Below are positions 45,600 through 54,766 of a stretch of DNA of 64,000 nt, one piece after another. Origin of the DNA: Bradyrhizobium vignae (GTDB lineage: Bacteria; Pseudomonadota; Alphaproteobacteria; Rhizobiales; Xanthobacteraceae); the NCBI RefSeq assembly GCF_004114425.1, contig NZ_RDQF01000022.1, positions 48,136 through 112,135 of the forward strand. The letters are read 5' to 3'. Position 1 is the first letter of the stretch. Each line of letters opens with the position of its first letter. The notes beneath the pieces are model-generated. The model ran no database searches. It saw only the letters and a list, made by a program, of their open reading frames with translations, and was not told the DNA's origin. The translations under genes and the position numbers were made by a program.

Positions 45600-46496
45600 T
45601 TGGATTGTTTCGTGCCGACAACGCCCCTTTTTGCGCAGGACCTGCGCCCGGCCCGCCCAGGCCTGGCCGGCTGGCTGGTTGTCTTTTGCGCGCTGGTCTT
45701 GGCCCTGGTCCTGGCGTGGGGCGTGGCGCCGGCCGCCGCGCAAGGCAAGCTCGAGGCGCAATATGAGGCGACGCTATCGGGCATTCCCGTCGGCAAGGGC
45801 GCCTGGAACATCGATATCCAGGACGACGTGTTCTCGGCGGCGGCCTCCGGCGGCACCACGGGGCTGCTGAAGTCGTTCACGGGCGGGTCGGGCACCGGCG
45901 CCAGCCAGGGGCGCATCGTCAACGGCGCGCTGGTGGCGACCGGCTACCAGGCCTCCACCACCACCCAGAAGAAGACCGAAGAGATCCGCATCACCCTCGA
46001 CAAGGGCAATGTGAAGGATTTTGCCATCCTGCCGGAGCCGCCGGTCGATCCCGACCGCATCGTCGTCACCGAGGCGCATCGCCGCGGCGTCTGGGACCCC
46101 ATGACGGCCTCGCTCCTGCGCGTGCCCGGCACCGGCGACCCCGTTGCGCCGGAGGCCTGCCACAACGCCGCGCCCGTGTTCGACGGCCGCATGCGCTACG
46201 ACCTCAAGCTCGATTTCAAGCGCATGGAGACCGTGAAGGCGGAGAAGGGGTACCGGGGCCCGGTCGTGGTCTGCGCGCTCTATTTCGTGCCTGTGGCCGG
46301 CTACATCCCCGATCGCCCCGTGATCAAATACCTCGCCGCCCAGCGCAACATCGAGATCGCGTTTGCGCCGGTGGCGGGCACGCGCATCCTGGTCCCGTTC
46401 TGGCTGAAAGTGCCGACGCCGCTCGGGCCGGCCATGCTGGAAGCCACCAGCTTCGTGACCTCTCCCCAGCCCCCGCGGGTCGCGAAGACGCAGTGA
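45600..46496 (+). CDS. DUF3108 family exported protein
   Basis: 298 residues with an N-terminal signal anchor or signal peptide (LVVFCALVLALVLAWGVAPAAAQ, cleavage likely after AAA) and a DUF3108 body (LEAQYEATLSGIPVGKGAWNIDI; FDGRMRYDLKLDF). Periplasmic, function unknown. The start is uncertain: TTG at 45600 and GTG at 45612 are both in frame. In related genomes it sits between rpmB and the helicase gene, as here. Confidence 0.8.
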   Translation: MDCFVPTTPLFAQDLRPARPGLAGWLVVFCALVLALVLAWGVAPAAAQGKLEAQYEATLSGIPVGKGAWNIDIQDDVFSAAASGGTTGLLKSFTGGSGTGASQGRIVNGALVATGYQASTTTQKKTEEIRITLDKGNVKDFAILPEPPVDPDRIVVTEAHRRGVWDPMTASLLRVPGTGDPVAPEACHNAAPVFDGRMRYDLKLDFKRMETVKAEKGYRGPVVVCALYFVPVAGYIPDRPVIKYLAAQRNIEIAFAPVAGTRILVPFWLKVPTPLGPAMLEATSFVTSPQPPRVAKTQ

Positions 46497-46500
46497 CCTT

Positions 46501-46657
46501 ACCCTCCCCTGGAGGGGGAGGGTCGATCGCGCGCAGCGCGAGCGGGGTGGGGTGATCTCTCCGCGCGAACGGTGCCCGTGGGAAGAGATCACCCCACCCC
46601 GTCTCACATTCCGCTGTGCTCCATGTGAGCCGACCCTCCCCCTCCAGGGGAGGGTAA
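46501..46657. repeat. Extragenic 'accctcccctggagggg' repeat
   Basis: accctcccctggagggggagggt at the left and accctccccctccaggggagggt at the right bracket an internal gatctctccgcg...gaagagatc pairing, so the whole element can form a long stem. Confidence 0.7.
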
Positions 46658-47013
46658 AAAGAAGTCGCGTTATTTCAATCACTTACCTACTGTGCATGGG
46701 GTTGTTTTCGGAGTTTTTGTTTGGCGCCCCGGATCCGGGAATCCATTTGACTCCACCCCGATTCTGATTCGACTCGGCGCCGTCCCCAGCTTTAACGAAC
46801 CCGATCGCTTGTGCGGCCGCGCAAAACTCCATCTAGTGCGCAACCAATACGAGTCCCGCGACATGTTGCGTGAACGGAACAGGACTCACAGGGGAGTCAG
46901 CGATTCGGCCGCGATTCGTTCTAGAGTCGTTCCGAAGCTTAAAGCCAACGGGAAAAGCGTCGCAAAGTGAGACAGTTGCGCGGGATTTGGGGAGAGCGTT
47001 CCCACACCCACGG

Positions 47014-47182
47014 TGTCGTCGCCCGGCTTGACCGGGCGATCCAGTACGCCGCGGCGGTTGTGGTCGAGCCGAGAGGCCGCGGCGTACTGGATGCCCCGGT
47101 CCCGGCTCCGCCTAGGCTACGGGGCCCACAGGGGTGCTCGGCCTGCCGAAGCTTCAGCAAAGGCGGCACGGGGCATGACAGC
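47014..47182. repeat. Extragenic 'gatccagtac' repeat, copy 2
   Basis: gcgatccagtacgccgcggc pairs with gccgcggcgtactgga, then a second block ends in ggggcatgacagcgg, as in copy 1 at 19829-19924. Confidence 0.7.
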
Positions 47183-47287
47183 GGAGTGCGTGGTCGCCGC
47201 GTAGCGTTCGCTGACAGGGCCCAGCCCCCTCACCGCCTCATCCAGCACTGACATTCGCCCAAATCGCCACTACCTAATCTCTCAGAC

Positions 47288-50200
47288 ATGGCTTTTTCTT
47301 CCTCCCCCTTTGCCTCCGAGCGCGCACTTTCCGATCGAGTGCCTGGCGCGGGCGTCACTGCGGTGCTCGGACCGACCAACACCGGCAAGACCCATCTCGC
47401 CATCGAGCGGATGCTCGCGCATCCCTCCGGCATGATCGGCCTGCCGCTGCGCCTGCTCGCGCGCGAGGTCTACAACAAGATCGCCGAGCGCGCCGGCGCG
47501 GCGAGCGTCGCGCTCGTCACCGGCGAGGAGAAGATCAAGCCGAAGAACCCGCGCTATTGGGTGTCGACCGTCGAGGCGATGCCGCGCGATATCGACGTCT
47601 CCTTCCTCGCCGTCGACGAGGTCCAGATCGCCGCCGATCTCGAACGCGGCCACGTCTTCACCGATCGGCTGCTCAACCGCCGCGGCCGCGACGAGACGCT
47701 GCTGCTAGGGGCCGCCACCATGCGCCCGATCATCGAGCGGCTGCTCCCGGGCGTCTCCATGATCACGCGGCCGCGCCTGTCCAGCCTCGAATTCGCCGGC
47801 GACCGCAAGATCACGCGCCAGCCGCGCCGCACCGCCATCGTCGCGTTCTCGGCGGATGAAGTCTACGCCATCGCCGAGCTGATCCGCCGCCAGCACGGCG
47901 GCGCCGCCGTGGTATTGGGCTCGCTCTCGCCGCGCACACGCAATGCGCAGGTGGCGATGTTTCAGAACGGCGATGTCGATTATCTCGTCGCCACCGATGC
48001 CGTCGGCATGGGCCTCAATCTCGACGTCGACCACGTCGCCTTCGCCTCCGACCGCAAGTTCGACGGTTACCAGTTCCGCCGTCTGACGCCGGCCGAATTC
48101 GCGCAAGTAGCCGGCCGCGCCGGTCGCGCCACCCGCAACGGCACCTTCGGCACCACGGGCCGCTGCGCGCCGTTCGAGCCCGAGCTCGTCAACGCGCTGC
48201 AGAACCACACCTTCGATGCGGTGAAGGTGCTGCAATGGCGCAACTCCAGGCTGGATTTCTCTTCGCTCGGCGCCCTGCAGGTGTCGCTGAATCTCGCCCC
48301 CGGCCACGAGACCTTGACGCGCGCGCCGATCGCCGAGGACATGCGCGTGCTCGACCATGCCGCCCGTGACGGCGAGGTGCGCGATATCGCGCATGGCAAG
48401 GCGGCGGTGGAGCGCCTCTGGGACGTCTGCCAGGTCCCCGATTACCGCAAGCTGTCGCCGGCCGCCCATGCCGAGCTGGTGACGACGCTGTATGGCTTCC
48501 TGATGCAGAAAGGCTGCATTCCCGATTCCTGGTTCGAGGCCCAGGTCACCCAGGCCGACCGCATCGACGGCGACATCGACACGTTGTCGGCCCGAATCGC
48601 CCAGATCCGCACCTGGACCTTCGTCGCCAACCGCCCGGACTGGCTGAGAGACCCCGAACGCTGGCAGGGGATCACGCGGGAGGTCGAAAATAAATTATCG
48701 GATGCGCTCCATGAACGCTTGACTGAGCGTTTCGTTGATCGTCGGACCAGTGTATTGATGCGCCGCCTGCGGGAGAACACGAGCTTGAATACTGAAATCG
48801 GCAAGACCGGCGAAGTCATCGTCGAAGGCCATGTCATCGGCCGCCTCGACGGCTTCACCTTTGCACCGGATGCGGCGGAGGCCGGCTCCGATGCGAAAGC
48901 CTTGCAGGCCGCAGCGCAAGCCGTGCTCGCCGGCGAGATCAATGCGCGCGCCGAGAAGCTCGGCAATGCGCCGGACGAGCAGTTCGTGCTCACCTCCGAA
49001 GGCATCATCCGCTGGACCGGCGATGCCGTGGCGCGCCTCGCCGCCGCAGACGACGCGCTGCATCCGCGCATCCGCATCATCTCCGACGAGCGCCTGACCG
49101 GCGGCCCGCGCGACAAGGTGCAGGCGCGGCTCGAGCTCTGGCTCAAGACCCATATCGAAAAGCTGCTCGGGCCGATGTTCGAGCTGTCCAAGGCCGAGGA
49201 CGTCACCGGCATTGCCCGCGGCATCGCCTATCAGCTGGTCGAGGCGCTCGGCGTGCTCGAGCGTCCGAAGATTGCGAGCGAGCTGAAGGATCTCGATCAA
49301 CCCTCGCGCGCCGTCTTGCGGAAATACGGCGTCCGCTTCGGCGCCTACCACATCTATTTCCCCGGCCTGCTCAAGCCCGCCGCGCGTGCGCTCGCCGCGC
49401 TGCTCTGGGCGCTGAAGCAGGACAATGTCGATCTCTCCGCGTTGTCGGGCGCGCAGCATCTGGCATCGTCGGGGCGCACCTCGTTCCCGGTCGACAAGCA
49501 GCTGCCGCGCGATGCCTATCGCGTGCTCGGCTACAAGCAGGCCGGCGAGCGCGCCGTGCGCGTCGATATCCTGGAGCGGCTGGCCGATCTGATCCGCCCG
49601 GCGCTGGCCTGGCGCGAGAATTCGCCCGGCGAAAAGCCCGCCGGCGCGTTCGACGGCCGCAGCTTCGTGGTGACGCAGGCGATGACCTCGCTCACGGGCT
49701 CGGCCGGCGAAGACTTCGCCTCCGTGCTGCGCGCGCTCGGCTATCGCATGGAGAAGCGTCCGCCGTTGCCACAGAAGCCTGTCGCCGTCGAGACGGTTGC
49801 GGCCGAGACACCGCCCGCCGAGGGCAGCGCGGAGACCTCGACCGAGACCGCGGCGGAGGCCGTCGCCGGCCTGCCGGTGGAGCCGGCTGCATCCACCGAA
49901 GCCGCTGCCGAATCCGTCACGGTCGAAGACGCGCCCGGCATGGAGCCGCACGACGAGCCCGTCCATGAGGAGCCGGCGCTCGAAGCGTCACCAGAAGCGC
50001 CCGTCACGCCCGAGGACGCCCCCGGCATCGTGCCGCCCGCCGAGGAAGCTGCGGCGTTCACCGAGGCTGCCGGCCTCGAAGCCGCTGCTGCCGAGACGGC
50101 CGCGACGGAAGCTGCCGCATCGCCCGACGCTGCCGCGCCTGAGGGGGCGGCCGCGCCCACAGAACCCGCGCTCGTCGAGGTCTGGCGCCCGGCCGGCCGT

Positions 50201-50656
50201 CACGAGGATCGCAAGCCGCGCCACGAGCGCCATCGCCACCAGCGCCACCACCATCAGCCGCGTCCGCAGGCGGCTGCCGAAGCTGGCGCTGCACCCGGTG
50301 AAGCTGCTGAAGGCGCGAAGCCGAGCCATCGCCACGGCGGACATCGGAAGGATTTCCGCAAGGGCCGCGAAGAAGGTGGCGATCGCCGCGAGCAGCGCAG
50401 CGACAACAACCGCCGCTTCGAAGGCAAGGAGCGTGATCGCGGCAAGGGCAAGCCAGGCGATCGCGATGGCGGCCGCGAGCATCGTGGCCGCGACCGCGAC
50501 AAGGGGCGCGATCGTCGCGATCGTGAGTCCGGCCCCTCGCTGCGTCCCTACGCTTCGAGCGCCAGTCCGCGCGAGCGCGACCGTCCCATTGATCCGAATT
50601 CGCCCTTCGCCAAGCTCGCCGCGCTGAAGGAGCAGCTGTCGGGGCGGAAGGAGTAG
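47288..50656 (+). CDS. Suv3-like DEAD/DEAH RNA helicase with long charged tail
   Basis: 1122 residues. The helicase core has Walker A GPTNTGKT (28-35), motif II DEVQ (110-113) and motif VI QVAGRAGRATRNG, like mitochondrial Suv3 RNA helicases that assist RNA decay. From about residue 820 an Ala/Glu/Pro-rich stretch is followed by a His/Arg/Asp/Gly-rich tail (HERHRHQRHHHQ; GRDRDKGRDRRDRES), a probable RNA-binding low-complexity region. It is followed directly by an S4 RNA-binding gene. Confidence 0.9.
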   Translation: MAFSSSPFASERALSDRVPGAGVTAVLGPTNTGKTHLAIERMLAHPSGMIGLPLRLLAREVYNKIAERAGAASVALVTGEEKIKPKNPRYWVSTVEAMPRDIDVSFLAVDEVQIAADLERGHVFTDRLLNRRGRDETLLLGAATMRPIIERLLPGVSMITRPRLSSLEFAGDRKITRQPRRTAIVAFSADEVYAIAELIRRQHGGAAVVLGSLSPRTRNAQVAMFQNGDVDYLVATDAVGMGLNLDVDHVAFASDRKFDGYQFRRLTPAEFAQVAGRAGRATRNGTFGTTGRCAPFEPELVNALQNHTFDAVKVLQWRNSRLDFSSLGALQVSLNLAPGHETLTRAPIAEDMRVLDHAARDGEVRDIAHGKAAVERLWDVCQVPDYRKLSPAAHAELVTTLYGFLMQKGCIPDSWFEAQVTQADRIDGDIDTLSARIAQIRTWTFVANRPDWLRDPERWQGITREVENKLSDALHERLTERFVDRRTSVLMRRLRENTSLNTEIGKTGEVIVEGHVIGRLDGFTFAPDAAEAGSDAKALQAAAQAVLAGEINARAEKLGNAPDEQFVLTSEGIIRWTGDAVARLAAADDALHPRIRIISDERLTGGPRDKVQARLELWLKTHIEKLLGPMFELSKAEDVTGIARGIAYQLVEALGVLERPKIASELKDLDQPSRAVLRKYGVRFGAYHIYFPGLLKPAARALAALLWALKQDNVDLSALSGAQHLASSGRTSFPVDKQLPRDAYRVLGYKQAGERAVRVDILERLADLIRPALAWRENSPGEKPAGAFDGRSFVVTQAMTSLTGSAGEDFASVLRALGYRMEKRPPLPQKPVAVETVAAETPPAEGSAETSTETAAEAVAGLPVEPAASTEAAAESVTVEDAPGMEPHDEPVHEEPALEASPEAPVTPEDAPGIVPPAEEAAAFTEAAGLEAAAAETAATEAAASPDAAAPEGAAAPTEPALVEVWRPAGRHEDRKPRHERHRHQRHHHQPRPQAAAEAGAAPGEAAEGAKPSHRHGGHRKDFRKGREEGGDRREQRSDNNRRFEGKERDRGKGKPGDRDGGREHRGRDRDKGRDRRDRESGPSLRPYASSASPRERDRPIDPNSPFAKLAALKEQLSGRKE

Positions 50657-50660
50657 CCCC
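50648..50660 (+). promoter_or_regulatory. Shine-Dalgarno that fixes the S4 gene start
   Basis: AAGGAG at 50648-50653 inside the helicase's last codons, with a seven-base spacer to codon ACG at 50661. It supports 50661 as the translation start despite the non-standard codon. Confidence 0.6.
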
Positions 50661-50930
50661 ACGACCGAGCGCCAGCGCATCGACAAATGGCTGTGGCACG
50701 CCCGTGTGGTGAAGGCGCGCACCTCCGCCGCTGAGCTGGTCGTCACCGGCCATGTTCGCGTCAACGGCGCGCGCGAGACGTCGCCGGGGCATGCGATCAA
50801 GGCCGGCGACGTGCTCACCATCGCGCTCGACCGCACCGTGCGCGTTCTGAAGGTGATCGCCTTCAACGAACGCCGCGGCGATGCCGCCTCGGCTCGGGTG
50901 CTCTACGAGGAGCTCGGGACGCGCAATTAA
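50661..50930 (+). CDS. S4-domain RNA-binding protein (Hsp15-like), apparent ACG start
   Basis: 89 residues reading TERQRIDKWLWHARVVKARTSAAELV after the initiator, then VTGHVRVNG and the R-V-L-K-V end of the S4 fold. Hsp15 (HslR) relatives bind stalled 50S-peptidyl-tRNA. No ATG, GTG or TTG precedes the conserved N-terminal block in frame; the codon at the ideal distance from a strong AAGGAG is ACG. The first standard start (GTG 50706) would delete the first 15 residues, including the RIDKWLW signature. Confidence 0.75.
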   Translation, partial: TTERQRIDKWLWHARVVKARTSAAELVVTGHVRVNGARETSPGHAIKAGDVLTIALDRTVRVLKVIAFNERRGDAASARVLYEELGTRN

Positions 50931-51062
50931 TTGCGCTTGTTATTCATTTCTTGGTCGATCAAACACACAAAGCCGTCATGATCGGGCCTTCCCGACCTTG
51001 CGGCGCCGGGCCATCCGCGCTAGGCAAGCCGCGACTTTTGAAAGAGCTTTTCGGAGCGTTGG

Positions 51063-51401
51063 ATGACTTACGTCGTCACTGAAAACTGCATCAAGTGCAA
51101 GTACACCGACTGCGTCGAGGTCTGCCCGGTCGACTGCTTCTACGAGGGTGACAACATGCTCGTCATTCACCCCGACGAGTGCATCGATTGCGGTGTGTGC
51201 GAGCCGGAATGCCCCGCCGACGCGATCAAGCCGGACACGGAACCGGGCCTGGAAAAGTGGCTCGAGGTCAACGCCGAATACGCCAAGAGCTGGCCCAACA
51301 TCACCCAGAAGAAAGAATCACCGGCCGACGCCAAGGAATTCGACGGCATGGAAGGCAAGTTCGAGAAATATTTTTCTCCGAACCCCGGCTCGGGAGACTA
51401 A
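51063..51401 (+). CDS. fdxA: FdxA, 7Fe-type ferredoxin
   Basis: 112-residue electron carrier. The first cluster ligands are in CIKCKYTDCVEVCPVDCFYEG and the second set is in CIDCGVCEPECP, giving one [3Fe-4S] and one [4Fe-4S] centre, as in Azotobacter FdI-like ferredoxins. The ATG has GGAG upstream. Between the S4 gene and carD, as in other Bradyrhizobium genomes to my knowledge. Confidence 0.95.
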   Translation: MTYVVTENCIKCKYTDCVEVCPVDCFYEGDNMLVIHPDECIDCGVCEPECPADAIKPDTEPGLEKWLEVNAEYAKSWPNITQKKESPADAKEFDGMEGKFEKYFSPNPGSGD

Positions 51402-51469
51402 TTCGCGCCCAAACTTAACCCTAATAGCGGCGCTGCCGCCGAAAACCAGCCCTCAAGACCCCTAAATCA

Positions 51470-51497
51470 TTGATTTTTGCGGGAAATGTGCTATATT
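51470..51497 (+). promoter_or_regulatory. Candidate promoter of carD
   Basis: TTGATT (51470-51475), 16-base spacer, TATATT (51492-51497), in an AT-rich pocket. Predicted start near 51504. Confidence 0.5.
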
Positions 51498-51745
51498 GGG
51501 CACATTAAGCCGAACCCCGTCAGCCCCGTTGGCCCCTCTGGGTTCCCGTGAAACCAAATGTCGAACAGGGGCGTGGCAGTTTCCGCGCGCAGGCTGTGTC
51601 ACAGAAAACGCGTAAAAAGAGTACTTCAGCGAGGGCTTCCCATAAGGAGGCCAAAAAAGTCGCCGCGGCCAGCCGTAGCGCATCCAAGGGTCGGACCGCG
51701 ACGAAGGCGCCGGCTGCAAAGTCCTCGAAGAACAAAAGAAGCGCA

Positions 51746-52570
51746 ATGCCTAACAAGACTGCCAAACCGGCCGCGAAAGCGACCGCTGCCAAGCCTGCTG
51801 CTGCCAAGCCTGTGATTGCCAAGCCAGTGACTGCCAAGGCTCCCGCTGCCAAGCCCGCGCCGAAGGCCCCTGTTGCTGCTGCGCCTGCCAAGGCTCCCGC
51901 CGCCGCCAAGCCGGCTGCCAAGCCCGCTGCTGCGCCGAAGGTCGAGGAAAAGAAGGTCGTGACCCAGCGTCAGGGCTTCAAGGCCAACGAATTCGTCGTC
52001 TATCCCGCTCACGGCGTCGGCCAGATCCTGGCCATCGAGGAGCAGGAGATCGCCGGTGCCAAGCTCGAGCTGTTCGTCATCAACTTCATCAAGGACAAGA
52101 TGACGCTGCGCGTGCCGACCGCCAAGGTCGCCAATGTCGGCATGCGCAAGCTGTCCGATCCGGCCCTGGTGAAGAAGGCGCTGGAGACGCTCAAGGGCCG
52201 TGCGCGCGTCAAGCGCACCATGTGGTCGCGGCGCGCCCAGGAATACGAAGCGAAGATCAATTCGGGCGACATCGTCGCGATCGCGGAAGTTGTGCGCGAC
52301 CTCTATCGCTCGGAGTCGCAGCCGGAGCAGTCGTATTCGGAACGCCAGCTCTATGAAGCGGCGCTCGACCGTCTCTCCCGTGAGATCGCGGTGGTGCAGC
52401 ACTCGACCGAGACCGAAGCGGTCAAGGAGATCGAGGCCCAGCTCGCCAAGAGCCCGCGCCGCGCCAGCGCCAAGGCGGAAGCCGCCGACGGCGAAGCCGA
52501 TACGGACGCCGAGGGCGATACCGACGATACCGATGGCGACGACACCACCGTCGCCGACGAGGCCGCGTAA
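51746..52570 (+). CDS. carD: CarD family transcriptional regulator with a lysine/alanine-rich N-terminal tail
   Basis: 274 residues from the ATG at 51746. An N-terminal tail of repeated AKPA/KAPA units (histone H1-like) leads to the CarD domain (FKANEFVVYPAHGVGQILAIEEQE; GRARVKRTMWSRRAQEYEAKI), which binds RNA polymerase beta and stabilises open complexes at rRNA and other promoters. The C-terminus is acidic (DTDDTDGDDTT). The same frame is open up to a GTG at 51548 and encodes more Lys/Ser/Ala-rich sequence, so the true protein may be 340 residues. Confidence 0.9.
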   Translation: MPNKTAKPAAKATAAKPAAAKPVIAKPVTAKAPAAKPAPKAPVAAAPAKAPAAAKPAAKPAAAPKVEEKKVVTQRQGFKANEFVVYPAHGVGQILAIEEQEIAGAKLELFVINFIKDKMTLRVPTAKVANVGMRKLSDPALVKKALETLKGRARVKRTMWSRRAQEYEAKINSGDIVAIAEVVRDLYRSESQPEQSYSERQLYEAALDRLSREIAVVQHSTETEAVKEIEAQLAKSPRRASAKAEAADGEADTDAEGDTDDTDGDDTTVADEAA

Positions 52571-52594
52571 GCGCCACGCCGATTGCAAGAGTTC

Positions 52595-52624
52595 AAAAGC
52601 CCGGCCGCTCGGCCGGGCTTTTTA
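52595..52624 (+). terminator. Rho-independent terminator of carD
   Basis: AAAAGCCCGGCC (52595-52606) pairs with GGCCGGGCTTTTT (52611-52623), loop GCTC. A strong stem with a T-tract, 25 bases after the stop. Confidence 0.88.
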
Positions 52625-52677
52625 TTTGGGGCGTGAAGTGATGACGGGTCTTCGCGAACGTCGCCTCAACAAATTCG

Positions 52678-52812
52678 CTGTCGTCCCGGCAGAGGCCGGG
52701 ACCCATATCCCAGGGAGAAGTTCGGCGAAGATTGGTTGTTCGGCACTCCTACCGATCGCAACGATAGATTCCGCGGTATGGCTCCCGGCCTTCGCCGGAA
52801 CGACGAGAGGAG
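52678..52812. repeat. Extragenic 'gtcgtcccgg' repeat
   Basis: gtcgtcccggcagaggccgggaccc at the left is answered by ccggccttcgccggaacgac at the right. It fills the gap between carD and the convergent regR gene. Confidence 0.65.
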
Positions 52813-52839
52813 AGAGCATTCATCAAACGACGCGCGACG

Positions 52840-53373
52840 CTACTTCACCGGCCGCTTTTCGAGCTTCCTTGCCAGCGTCCGCCGGTGCATGCCCAGCCGG
52901 CGGGCCGCCTCCGAGATGTTGAACTCCGTCTCGATCAGGGTCTGGTGGATGCGCTCCCATTCCAGCGTCTTGATCGAGGTCGGCCGTGCATCGAGCGCGA
53001 CCTCGGCGTTGCCTTCGGCCTTGTGGAAGGCGGCTTCGATGTCGTCGGTGTTCGACGGCTTTGCCAAATAGTGGCAGGCGCCCAGCTTGATCGCCTCGAC
53101 GGCGGTGGAGATGCTGGCAAATCCGGTCAGCACCACGATCAGCATGTCCGGATCGTGCGTGTGCAAGAGCTCGACGCAGGCGAGGCCCGACGCGCCGCCG
53201 AGCTTGAGGTCGACCACGGCATGGCCGAAAGTACGCTCCTCCAGCACCTTCCGCATCTCCTCGATCGAGTCGGCCACCACGACCTCGTAGCCGCGGCGCT
53301 CGAACGAGCGCTTCAGCGTGCGCGCGAAGCCGGAATCGTCCTCGACGACGATGAGTGAACGGTCAGGCGTCAA
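52840..53373 (-). CDS. regR: RegR/RegA/ActR response regulator
   Basis: 177-residue redox regulator. Receiver with D11, D12, phosphorylation site D55 (VVDLKLGG) and K105 (LAKP); proline-free linker; C-terminal Fis-type HTH NISEAARRLGMHRRTLARKL. In Bradyrhizobium RegSR controls nifA, respiration and redox genes. Its start overlaps the regS stop by 11 bases. The last gene of the cyo-surf1-regSR run. Confidence 0.94.
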   Translation of the reverse strand: MTPDRSLIVVEDDSGFARTLKRSFERRGYEVVVADSIEEMRKVLEERTFGHAVVDLKLGGASGLACVELLHTHDPDMLIVVLTGFASISTAVEAIKLGACHYLAKPSNTDDIEAAFHKAEGNAEVALDARPTSIKTLEWERIHQTLIETEFNISEAARRLGMHRRTLARKLEKRPVK

Positions 53374-54766
53374 AATTCCCTCCGATCGCGAGCGTTGCGA
53401 GCGGCAGCGTCAAGCGCACGGTGGCGCCGCGCTTCCTGTGGTTCTCGGCGGTCACGCTGCCTCCCAGCTTGCGTACGACGTTCACCACCAGGAACAGGCC
53501 GAGCCCGCCGCCGGCGCGCCCCTTGCTCGACTGATAGGGCTTGCCGAGCTGCGCCAGCATCTCCGGCGCAAAGCCCGGGCCGCGATCGGAGATTGACAGC
53601 ACGAGATTGTCGCCTTCGCGCTCGGCCACGAGCTCGACCCAGTCGCGCGAGACCTCATAGGCATTGTCGAGCACGTTGAAGATCACCTGCTTCAGCGCGA
53701 CGTCGGAGACGATCGCGACGTCCTCGCCGAACGTGTTGACGAAATAGAGCGTGCGGGCCGAGCGCGCGTTGCGCCATTCGTCGACCAGCGCGGTGACGAA
53801 GGCCGTCACCGTCGTCGGCGAGGAGCCTTCGCCGCGCGCTTCGCCCGCCGACACCAGGATGCCGGTCACGATCGATTTGCAGCGCTGCAGCGAAGTCTCC
53901 ATCTCCGCGAGATCCTCGGCCAGCTCTTGATCTGCGGCGAGATCCGGCATGCGGCGCCAGTCACTGAGGATCACCGAGAGCGAAGCGAGCGGTGTGCCGA
54001 GCTCATGTGCGGCGCCGGAGGCGAGCAGGCCCATGCGCACGATGTGGTCCTGCTCGGCGGCATGCTGGCGCAGCGCCGCAAGATGCGCGTCGCGCTCGCG
54101 CAGATTCCGGTTGATGCGGGTGACGAACACCACCAGCAGAACGGCATTGAGCACGAAGCCCAGGAGCATGCCGGTAACCGTGAGACTGTAGGTCTCACTG
54201 ATCGGGTTCGGCGGCAGATCGAGCGGCCGGTAGGCCAATGTCAGCCAGACGAAGCTCGCGCAAGTCAGCGCGACCAACGACCAGGTCGAGCGGGCATCGA
54301 GCAGCACTGCGCCGAGCGTGACCTGGAGCAGGAACAGCGAGGTGAAGGGATTGGTGGCGCCGCCGGAGAGATAGAGCTGTGCGGTCAGCGCAGCGACGTC
54401 CAGCATCAAGGCGACCAGCAGCTCGTTATTGGTGATCGCGGCGCGATGGCGCACCCAGACCAGGCTGGAGACGTTGAGCAGCACCAGCGCGCCGATCACC
54501 GCGCCCATCCGCTCCAGCGGCAGGCGAATGCCGAGGCCGAAATGCACGGCACCGATGGTCACGATCTGGCCGACCACCGCGGTCCAGCGCAGCTGGATCA
54601 GCAGCGCCATGTTCTTGCGATTGGTCTCGTCGTCGGTGGGAGCCGGACCGATCAGCTCGCTGCGCGCGTCCGCCTGCGATTGCAGCGTGACGGGCCCGCC
54701 GCCATGGGCAAGCGTTTGGGGAAGCGTCTTCCCGTCGTCAGGTCGGCTCGACGATCGTTCCAGCAT
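53363..54766 (-). CDS. regS: RegS/RegB/ActS redox sensor histidine kinase
   Basis: 467 residues from the ATG at 54766. Six membrane helices contain the quinone-site motif GGATNPF (135-141), followed by H254 of the H-box (ASGAAHELGTPLAS), then the N-box, DRGPGF and GGLGLFLV ATP-lid motifs. C296, 42 residues after the histidine, falls near the redox-active Cys265 of Rhodobacter RegB. The gene overlaps the 3' end of surf1 by 29 bases, linking the sensor to the oxidase operon it may monitor. Confidence 0.93.
   Translation of the reverse strand: MLERSSSRPDDGKTLPQTLAHGGGPVTLQSQADARSELIGPAPTDDETNRKNMALLIQLRWTAVVGQIVTIGAVHFGLGIRLPLERMGAVIGALVLLNVSSLVWVRHRAAITNNELLVALMLDVAALTAQLYLSGGATNPFTSLFLLQVTLGAVLLDARSTWSLVALTCASFVWLTLAYRPLDLPPNPISETYSLTVTGMLLGFVLNAVLLVVFVTRINRNLRERDAHLAALRQHAAEQDHIVRMGLLASGAAHELGTPLASLSVILSDWRRMPDLAADQELAEDLAEMETSLQRCKSIVTGILVSAGEARGEGSSPTTVTAFVTALVDEWRNARSARTLYFVNTFGEDVAIVSDVALKQVIFNVLDNAYEVSRDWVELVAEREGDNLVLSISDRGPGFAPEMLAQLGKPYQSSKGRAGGGLGLFLVVNVVRKLGGSVTAENHRKRGATVRLTLPLATLAIGGNFDA

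Larger units (their letters stand above)
46497..47287. other. 791-base gap between DUF3108 and the helicase gene
   Basis: Two dispersed repeats (46501-46657 and 47014-47182) bracket about 350 bases of unique sequence. That part has an open frame of 92 codons (46692-46970) with a fair ATG but no recognisable domain and a low-complexity composition; I do not call it a gene. No tRNA found. Confidence 0.5.
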
